Assembly: GCA_023247285.1 (NCBI GenBank)
Contig: JAHFGU010000002.1
Coordinates: forward strand, 22,245-31,425
DNA: 9,181 nt
Origin: Candidatus Omnitrophota bacterium
GTDB taxonomy: Bacteria; Omnitrophota; Koll11; Aquiviventales; Aquiviventaceae
Direction of reading: 5' to 3'
Made by a program: the position numbers and the translations under genes. Position 1 is the stretch's first letter. Each line of letters opens with the position of its first letter. This document shows, piece by piece, positions 1 through 9,000 of this stretch. Below the pieces are notes generated by a model. The model was not told the origin of the DNA and did no database searches. It worked only from the letters and a program-made list of their open reading frames with translations.

Positions 1-3000
1 GATGGATATGGCCACCGGCCGTCGCCGCAAGAATGGGACGTGTTTCAGCAGACCATGGCGGACTTCGATACGCTGCCTCCAGCCCCGCCGGCACCCGCTG
101 CGCTGGCGCTTGTTGGTCAGGCGGCGCCTCAGGAAACGACGGCAGAGCCCGCAGCAGCCGCAGCGCCGGCCCCCGATCTGGCCCGCCCGGCCGCCGGCGA
201 AGGGTTTATCGGCGGCACATTTGTCGATGCGTCCGGTACGGTGGTGCCGCGGATCACCCCCGGCATCCTGTCGGGATCCGGGCAGCGCATCTACGTCAGC
301 GCCGATGTCTCGAACCAGCAGCGGATCACGTATACGACCTCAACGGAGCGGCCGCGGGGATTTGAGCGGCGGCGCGATCTGCCCGGCTACGTGCCCGGCA
401 CGTACGAGTTCGCGCGAGCCTGGATCGCCGGCGACACGGTGATCGTCGATCCAACCGCTGCGGATCCGCAGACAGGCGCCGCGTTTGCGCACTACCGGCA
501 TTTCGACATCCCCCCGGCGCCCAACGCGCCCCCGACGTTCCATGTCCCTGACTACGGCGGGCGCGATATCCGGGTGCCTCCGGAGAGCCGGATCGCCGAG
601 ATGGTGCGCTTCACGTATGATCCGGCGACCCGCGCCCACGCCGCCTCGCAACCAGAACGCTCGCTCATTTTCGACTGGGACGCGATCCGCACCAGCCACC
701 CTGAGACCTATGCGCGGCTGCAGCGGGCCATGAGCCGGTTCATCGGCCGAGCCAACCAGCCGCTGGATTTGAGCTCCGAGCGGGATCATGCGGTGATAAA
801 TCAGCTGTATTATCGCCTCTTGGTGGACGCGACGAATCAACACCAGGGGTCGCCCGCTTCGGTGTATCAGGAGGAGCTGTGGGAGACGCTCGCGCAGCGG
901 GCGGAGGGTATCCGGGCGCAATTGGGGCGCCGGCTCGAGGAAGTCTTGAGGCAAGCGACGGGCCAGGAGCGATCCACGCTGGAGACTGATCCGACGACCG
1001 ACCAGGGCATGGCATTCGCCAGGGCCTTGCTGGGCCTCGCGCTCCGGAACGCATCGGCGGACGATCTCTTGAAGACGCCAATCGAGATGCTGCGGACCCT
1101 GCGCGCCATGTTCCCTGACGCCGCGACGTACCGGCCGCTGGAGCAACGGCTCCTGCAAATCCGGATGGCACGCAAGATCGACGGGTATCGGCGGGATCTC
1201 AGGCGCTCGGCCGGCGGCGGCCTCACCCTGGAAGAGATCGCCCGCACCGAAATTCAAACGGAATTAAGCAACTTGCTCGCCGATATCCGGCAAGGCGGCC
1301 GCAGCTCGGAGGATCTGGCCATCAGCGAGCGCATTCTCGCCGCCTACCTCAAGGTCCACCAGGTCATCGCGTTTGAGGATCTGGTGGTGCAGCGCCGGGA
1401 CCCGGCTGCGTTCGAGCGGCTGGTGACCTCGCTGCGGTCCGATCTCATTGGAACCTTGGGCGCGCTTGGCAGGACCGAGTTCGCGCGGGCGGTCTTCGAA
1501 GGGCAGGCGGATGTGCCGTTGTGGAACTTCGTGGCCGGCTATGGGGACGTGCTGGAGTCGCTGAGACGCGAGGGACCCGACAGCGACATCCGCTCAGTCG
1601 ATCTCACGCCTGGCCAGCGGACGGAAAGCGTCAACTTCGACTTCGGCCGCGATACGACGTTCCTCCGAGAGCGGCCGACCGGCAGCGTCGATCTGCGCAA
1701 CGCGGGGCTGGCGTTCCTGGTGAACGTGCCGCCCGGCGTATCAGGGGTGATTAACGTGACCGCCTACGATGCGCAGGGGCGGGAGAGCGGACGGGAGATT
1801 ACGATTGGGGCGACCCCGTCCGCCCAGCGCTTCGGGATGCCGGCGGCGGGCAGCGGCCAGCGGTGGGAGTACATCTTCTTTACGCCAGGGTCGACGGGCT
1901 CGCCATCCGCCGGCTTCAATCCCGCTGCCATCAAGCGGGTGTCCATCCGGGCCATCACCCCAGGCGTGACGGTCACCGTTCGGAACCCGCTCATCCGCGA
2001 GCTCTCGCTGCCGACCGGCACGGTTGCACCAGATCGAACGCCGCCGACCAACACCTCGCCGGTGGACCAGACGATCCGTGTGAGCGCCGCCACGCAAGCG
2101 GGCGGGGTGCAAGTCTGGGGTCCGCGTCCGCAATGGCTGGCGGATCCCACCAGAAGCCGTCTCAACGACTACGCGATCTACTATCACGCGGACCGATCAC
2201 CGGCGCTGGCGGCTCAGCGTTGGAATGGCCAGCACGTCAGGATCGAGGGCCCGCTGCCGGCGGATGCCAATCTGTCGCAAGGCGTGATCGTCTCGCTGGT
2301 GGACGGGCGGGGCCAACTGCTGCCGGCGGCGAATTTCCGCCTCAATGCGGATCGGCGGAGCTTTACCGCGACGTTTGACGTGCGGACCAGCCCGGACTTC
2401 GACGCCAATGATGTGCGGCTGGTCAAGGTGCAAACGCCGCTTGAGGTGCGCCAGTCAGTCGCCTCCAACCGGCTCCCCGTGGGCCTGTCGGTGATCGCCG
2501 CGATCGTGGCCGGGTGGCTTGCGCTGGTCATCGTCTGGGCCTTTACGCGCTGGTGGAAGCAGCAGCGCGATTTAGCCCAAAGCTCGATTCCCGTGAGCGA
2601 GCCAGGCGGCAAGACAATGGAAGCGCCCGTTGAGCGGTCCAAACCTGCCGCGACTGCGCCCGGCCCGGTCGAGATCAAGATTGGACCGGAGGCGATGTCA
2701 TCGGTGGGCCGGCTGGCGTACGGCAGATCGTCGGACGGCACGCGGACCGTCACCGCTGCTTATACCGCCAGTGGCACAGCCACCGAAAGCCCTGAGAATT
2801 GGGATCGGCGCGGAATCACAATTGCAGGCCAAATCCCGGATGACGCTGATACGGACGGCCCGGTGCATGTGACGCTGGTCGATGCGGAAGGGCAGTTGCT
2901 GCCCTTGGGCCATGTCCAAGCGGATGAGGACGGCTGGTTTGAGATGAAACTGCCGTATCTTGAGTCCTTGGAGTCGTTCGATGGGACGGCGGTGACCCGT

Positions 3001-6000
3001 GTCCTCGTAACCGTCAGGCGCCTGCCGTGGCATCGACGCCTGCTCAATCTGTTCCAGCGGCGCAGTCCGGAGTCGATGAAAACCGCCGCTCCAAAGGTGA
3101 AGGAGACACAGCTTGGCAAGCGAGCCGGGGAGTATGCGGGCAAGTTGCTCAACTGGGCCAGGGACAGCGGCCTGAGAGATTTCCGCAAGCTCGGCGTCCA
3201 GATCGAGGAGCGGAACTTTTACCTGCCGACGCTCCGGCTGCCGGAGCGCTGGGCGTTCTTCGATCCGGACATCTTCCCGCGCTACTCGCTGGGCAACGTG
3301 GCCACCTCGGTCGGCCTGGCGGGATTGGGGTGGCTCCTCTCGCTCTTCGTGCCCTCGCAGTTCATGATCGCGGTGTTCCCCTTGGTGGTGCTGTTCGGGC
3401 TGGGTGCGAGCTTGAACCCGGTGCGCACCGCCTGGATCGTGGGCGGCGGTGCCGCGATCTGGGGCCTGCTGGCTTGGGGCGGGGCGACGCTCGGTCTTCC
3501 GGCCGGCACCGTCGCGGTGATCTTCGTGACCGGCGCCCTCGTGCTTCATGCTGTCATGCCGATGGTCCGGTACGCCATGCGAGTGCGCAACCCGGAACTC
3601 TACGCGAGGAATCAGGTCCGGCAGCTTCGGGAGCTGGAGAAGATCCTGTCGGCGCTGTCCAAGGACGACCAGGTGCTCAAGTACTTCAGCCGGCTCCAGC
3701 GGCCGCGCCGCACGCACGAGGCGGACGCCGGATTGCTGGACCGGAAGATCGCCGACGACTGGTCGATGGATCTGCGCCAAGGGCTGCAGGGGTTGAGTAC
3801 GCCCGGCGGGGCGACCGAGCTCAGCCAGCCGTTTGCGCGGGAAGTTGAACGCGCCCTTGAAGAGGTCCGCGGGCTAATCACGTTCGGCGAATATCTGCAG
3901 GCGCATCCGGCGCGCCGCCGCGCAGCAGGCATCAGCCGGCAGACGACCCTGATGGCGGCCGGCGGTCTTGCTGCGCTGGTGGTGGCGCTGGCCACGTTCA
4001 ACGGGAGCGCCGGCCTCGCCCTCGCCGGCATCCGAGCCGTCGCGCATGCCCTGGCGCCCATCGTGGCAACGCCGCTGGGTCTGGCGGTGGTGGGCGGGGT
4101 CCTGGCCGTGGCAGTCGTGTATGGCTGGGCCCGCTGGACCGGGCACCGGGCGCAGGAGCGGATCCTCCTGGAGCCGGCGGACATGACGCGGATCTTCCGC
4201 GACGTGTCGCCGACGATTCAGAACCATGCGCCGAGCGCGCTGGTTGAGTGGGTCACGGTGATGGAGGGCTATTTTGACGCGGCGATGGCGCCTTCCTCCG
4301 AGGCGACGCTGCTTAAAGGCACAGACCGCGTCACGGTGGACTTTGCGGCCAGGCTTCGGGATTTTGCCCAGGGCGTGCCGCCGGACTTCATCGACGCCAT
4401 GGTGCGCCGCTTTGTGGCCGACGGCTTGACCTACGACGAGGCCGCGCGGCGCCTGCGCCTGCTGGCCTGGGCGCGCGATCGTGAGCTGGGGGCAATCGAC
4501 GTCTTCCGGTCGTTGCTCGAGATCGGTTCGGCGACGATGCGGGCCACGGAGCGGGGGCGGTCTGTGCAGGTCGTGGGGAATCGCGCGAGCGCAACCTCCG
4601 CGGCCGATGTACAGGCGGTCAGGGACAGCCTTCAAGATGAGCTGCTGGCGCTCCAGATCCCTGCCGAGAACATGAGTGTAACCGCCATGATGCGCTCGTG
4701 GATGGATGCGGTCCCGCAGACGTGGAATCGGGGCTGGCTAGGCAAGCTCACCGTGATCGCGAGGCTGTCGATCTACCTCGGCATACTCTTCATTCTGACC
4801 GGTGCTGCGGTCGTGGCGCTGTTCTACGGGGCCGGCGAGCTGGTCCATCTCCTGAGCGACGGCGGGTGGCAGCCGTTTGACCAGATCTTCAGGCGGCTGT
4901 TCGCCGTGGATCAGATCGTCAACCTGATCAGGGCCAATGTTGCGGGCGAGCACGCCAAGGGCGCGCTGCCGGCAAGCCGCATCGCCATATCAGCGGCCAT
5001 CGCATTGTTCGGCGCAACCGTCTTAGCCGTGCAGCACCGGCTCCAGCGGCCGGACAGGGCTCCCCATCGTCCGGCTCAGCGCCTCGCGATCATGGGGCTT
5101 GGCATCGGCGGCGCGCTGGTCGGGCTGGCAGGCCTGGTCAGCGCCATGTCCGTCAGCGCCGTGTTCGCCGGCACAGCCGGCTTGGTGCCCTTTGCCATTT
5201 CCCAGACGCTCACCGGCATCGTGGTCATCGGCTCGCTCATGCTGACCATGACCAAGTTCTACCCATTTTACTTCATGGGCAGCTACGCCAAGTTCTATCC
5301 CGAGGAGCAGCGCGTGACGCGGCAGATGCTGATCGGGATGGCGGGCACGACAGCGGTCTGCGCCGCGGCCGCCGTCGTGGGCACGTGGTTGCCTGGTGAT
5401 TCGACGGTCGTGATCATCGCGCGGACCGTTGCAGCCATCGGCTCCCTGATCGCGGCGGGGCGGTTCGCCGCGGCGGCCGTCGGCCGGGACCGGTTCCAGG
5501 CGATCATGACGGCGGATCTGCTGCTGCATGAGAAGATCCTGGATTCGCACGGCGAGCCGCTCCGCGAAGCCAGGGGTCTAGACCCGAATGTCCGCCTGAC
5601 GCCGGCGCAATTCCAGGACCGCCTCCGCACGAGCTTCGGGCGCTACTTGAATACCGTGATGAATCGGTTCGATTCCGAGATTCATCGCCGCGTGCAGCGG
5701 GAGGTCATTCTCGCCGGGAGTCCTGCCGGGCTGCAGGATGATCCGGATATCGGGACCAACCCAGACGCGCTCAGCGCCGCCATGAAGCGCATGATCTTCG
5801 AGCGGCTCTTCGGCCAAGGCGTCGCCCGGCAGCTGCTGGGCGAGGACGAAACCTTCCCCGCCATCTCGCGGACCCTGGCCGAGCGACAGGTTTGGGCGGC
5901 GCAGACAGAAACCGACCTGCTCATGCTCGTGCAGGGGCATGAAATCCTCCCGCTGCTGACGCATCTGGGACGCGTGCACGATATGCCGAGCGTTCCACTG

Positions 6001-9000
6001 GGGCTCAATGCGGCGCATCCATTGATGCTGGCCGGCCTGATGCCGCCTGAAGAGCTCCGGATGCTGCTCGTGTATCTGCGGTCTGATGTGCCGCAGCTCC
6101 TGCACAAGATGTCCGCGGTCGGCTTTGAGGAATTGCGCGATTGGTTAGCGAGAGAACGGGGCATCCATATTCCCAAGGATCTTCGGCTCTGGCATTTCCA
6201 AGAGAACCCGCAATTGGTCCAAGATTACTTGCTGGGCCAAGGTGTCGCGGCTGACACCATCCGGGAATTTCTCGAGACCTCGCCGCTCGAGCATCGCCTG
6301 GTGCTGGCCTTCGACTACATGCCGAAGGCGACCCCGTGGATCGTGACCGTGGCGCCTAAGGAGGAGCTGCCGAAGCTCATGGCCAGCCTCATGCAATACC
6401 GCTACCCTTTGCAGCGCGTCCGCTTCATCCTCGCCGGTGAAAGCTGGGATGCGGGGACGGCGGAGCAGATCCAAACAAGCAAGGAAAACGGCGTCTACCC
6501 GCCGCAGGTCATCATCCGTCAGATGGTGATCCGTGAAGGGAACCTCAAGCCGGCGGACATCGCGCGCCTCCAGGGCCTGGAACGCCGCGCGCGGCAGGGC
6601 GACCGCGCCGCCGAGACAGAGTGGCGGTCCATCCGGCGCGATCGCGAGCAATTGCTCTACCGGCAAGTCATCGCCGCGTTCCCGTTCACCAAGCCGGGCG
6701 CCAACACGGCGGTCCTGCACGATTCGGATGGGACCTTCGGCGTCATTTACGATTCGGAGAACGTGCCGCCCTCGACGCAGCTTTTGGAGTTTATCCTCGG
6801 CACCATGCAGGGCAGCGCCTCCGCCCGCGAACTGGCGCAAGGCCGGTTTGCTGACGCCTTGCGATGGGCGCGGAACCCGGACAACGTCAGCTGGCTGCGC
6901 CGTTTGGGGAATTGGCGGTGGTGGCTGTCGACGGGCAGCGTGCTTGACACCGCCGTCCACCGCACCGCGCTTTTCGGGCCGATCGTGGTGGTTGCCCTCG
7001 CGGCGACGCTTGGACTGAGTGTCACAACGGTGACGGCGGCTGTCGTGACCACGGCGGCGATCATCGGAAAGATGGTCCAGGTGCGCGCCAACCGGCGGCT
7101 GCCATTTGATCTGAACCAACTCAGTGATGTCGTGGGCCGGTACATGGAGGGGCTGAATCTCACGGACTCGTACCGGTTCAACTTCAAGCGCGGCCGCACG
7201 CTCGAGCGCCACCTCCATTGGTTCATCAAGCATGACCTGGCGAATTTCACCCAGCTCATTCGGGACGGGGGTTACCGCTACCTGTCGCCGGATGAGATTC
7301 GGCAGCGTTATTTCCGGGCAGTCCAGAGCGGCGGCCGCAGCCCGCTGTTCGACCGCAGCCTGCGGCGGCTGCACAACGTGGCGTTGACGTTCTCCACGTT
7401 GCCAGGCTACGGCGAAGAGGCGACGCGGTTCGGCAGGACCATGGCGCTGCTTCAAGAGGAGCTTGCAGCGGCCGGGGCCAGTGATCAGCGCGCTGCCATC
7501 GAGCTCAGGATGCAGGCGGCGGAGAATGCCTTCACGCTGAAGCTCATCGAGTTGGAATTCCGCCGCATCCAAGAGCCCAAGAACGGCCAGGGCCGCCTGT
7601 CCAAGATCACCAATGCGCTGCAAGCCACGCGCTGGGACCGTGTGCGCCGCTCGATCGGGCAAGTCGCCGCCTTCATGCTCGGCGAGTACGCGAGCTGGTA
7701 CCGCTACGGCTGGAGCGGATTCCACGCCGCGCAGGACACCTTCAAGCCGCTGGGGGGCACGACCGGCTACTTCTCCACCGAGCCGGTCGAAGAGATCGAC
7801 GTGGACGATCCGCTTATCCAGCAGCTGACCGGTTTGCGGCCAGGCGTTGCTCAGGCGGTGGAGCAGCTACTCGCTGGATTCCGAGAGCTTGGAACAGCGC
7901 CGGCCGTCCTTCCGGCCTACACCGGTTCAGGGGATACCGCGATCCACGTCGCCTTGCGCCGCGCCCAAGAGGATTTGAAGGATAAGGCCAAGGCGGCGGG
8001 TGCGCGCGCCCAACTCACAGATCTGTGGTTTGACCTGCGAGCGGCCCAAGCCGCCTACGACGCAGCCGCCGATGACGCTGCCCGAAGCGCCGCTATCGAG
8101 AAGCTTATGGCTGTCTGGAACAGCCGCCTGAGCATGCCGCTGGGCGGCGACCTGCTGGCATCCGATCTGCCGGCTGCGATTCAACAAGCCGGCGCAGCGC
8201 TCCGCGGGTCGATCACAAATGGCCTTGAGCTTCAGCAGTGGTTGTTGGGCACGATGGAACGCATGGCGCCGCCTGGCACGGGTGTCGGAAGGCTTCGGGA
8301 CCTCATGGCGAGCGTCAAGGCCACCAAGAGTATGACCCTGTTAAGCTTCGAAATCACCCTGCGTCGCCTCGCACTCGACGGCGATCCGATCGCTCGCATC
8401 CACCAACACTCCCGGCGGCTCAACAAGCTGCTCGTGCTGGGCGCCTGGGATGAATTCCAGGTCGCGGAAGATTACATGTTGGGCCTCGTGGCGTGGATGT
8501 ACGGCTTCAACATCGCCAACTTCTACACCGTGACCCCGGAGAACCCGGGTGGCATTGAGGCGGAGCTGACCGCGAACTTCCGGCCCAAGCAGATGTCGCG
8601 CTGGAACAAGGGCTACATCATCGGGGTGCTCGTGTTCATCGCCAACCCGCTGAACCTGCTTGAGCTCTACGAGCGCAAAGGACTATGGGGCATGTTCGTG
8701 TTCTTCGTGCCCACGTTGAACAGCGCGCTGCAGCCGCTTTTCTTCTCGGTCGCCCGGGTCGTGACCAAGCTGTGGTTCCTCTACTTCGTCCCGCTGCGCG
8801 CCGTAACCTTCATGCTGCACGGCAGCCCATTGGTGCGCGGCCTGGAGGAGCAGTTGGGCATCGGCGGCGCTTTCCAAACGCTCAAGGATCTTGTCGAGCA
8901 GGTGGTGCCGGTCAGCATGAACTGGATGCCCTCGGATCTGGCGTGGATCATCGGGCCGGCCATCGTGCTGGTGCCCTGGATCGTGTACAAGTGGTTCACC

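Larger units (their letters stand above)
6325..8805 (+). other. GT2 glycosyltransferase domain, CESA-like/XagB-type, with large insertions
   Basis: Residues about 2109-2935. The motif order of membrane GT2 enzymes is intact. It opens with an N-terminal strand TPWIVTVAPKEELPKLMASL and RYPLQRVRFILAGESWD, with acidic residues at 2147 and 2150. KPGANTAVL follows at 2231, then GVIYDSENVPPSTQL with the metal-binding D-S-E at 2251-2253. LGEYASWY comes near 2561-2567, and LGGTTGYFSTE near 2584-2594. AWDEFQVAEDYMLG supplies the E-D catalytic pair at 2823-2824, and Q-M-S-R-W (the QxxRW motif) lies at 2864-2868. The spacing of LEYA-W, LGGT-x-x-F and the W-x-x-x-x-x-ED segment fits CESA-like/XagB-type enzymes. 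Enzymes of this family use a nucleotide-sugar donor on the cytoplasmic face and extend or export a polysaccharide. The usual T before ED is A here. Three insertions separate the motifs. The domain looks catalytically competent; its sugar and product are unknown. Confidence 0.8.

Noticed and set aside
340..1257. A 305-codon open frame on the minus strand
   Set aside because: Its product has an Arg-rich, low-complexity look and overlaps forward coding sequence that continues far beyond it on both sides. There is no independent support for it.
2698..3780. A 360-codon open frame on the minus strand
   Set aside because: It lies opposite the beta module copy 2 and membrane bundle A. Its translation is rich in His, Arg, Gln and Pro with no recognisable fold, so it is a shadow of the forward gene.
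3027..3848. A 273-codon forward open frame in another phase
   Set aside because: It overlaps membrane bundle A of the frame-1 protein. Its translation is Gly/Arg/Ala-rich with no hydrophobic helices or motif. The frame-1 reading is clearly the coding one.
4759..6318. A second glycosyltransferase or a cyclic glucan synthase (NdvB-like, GT84) domain
   Set aside because: I looked for D-x-D, QxxRW and GT84-type motifs in and after bundle C and found none in order. The GT2 motifs all fall in 6325-8610.
1291..7342. The same 12-base GC-rich string (ggcggccgcagc) near 1291 and near 7330
   Set aside because: It is short and simple in composition, in this GC-rich coding sequence. Its surroundings are not similar in DNA or protein, so it is chance rather than a repeat element.
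6145..7725. A 526-codon open frame on the minus strand
   Set aside because: It is antisense to the GT2 motifs of the forward frame. Its product is Arg/Pro/His-rich without domain-like pattern or membrane helices. It arises because GC-rich coding DNA rarely has stops in the opposing frame.
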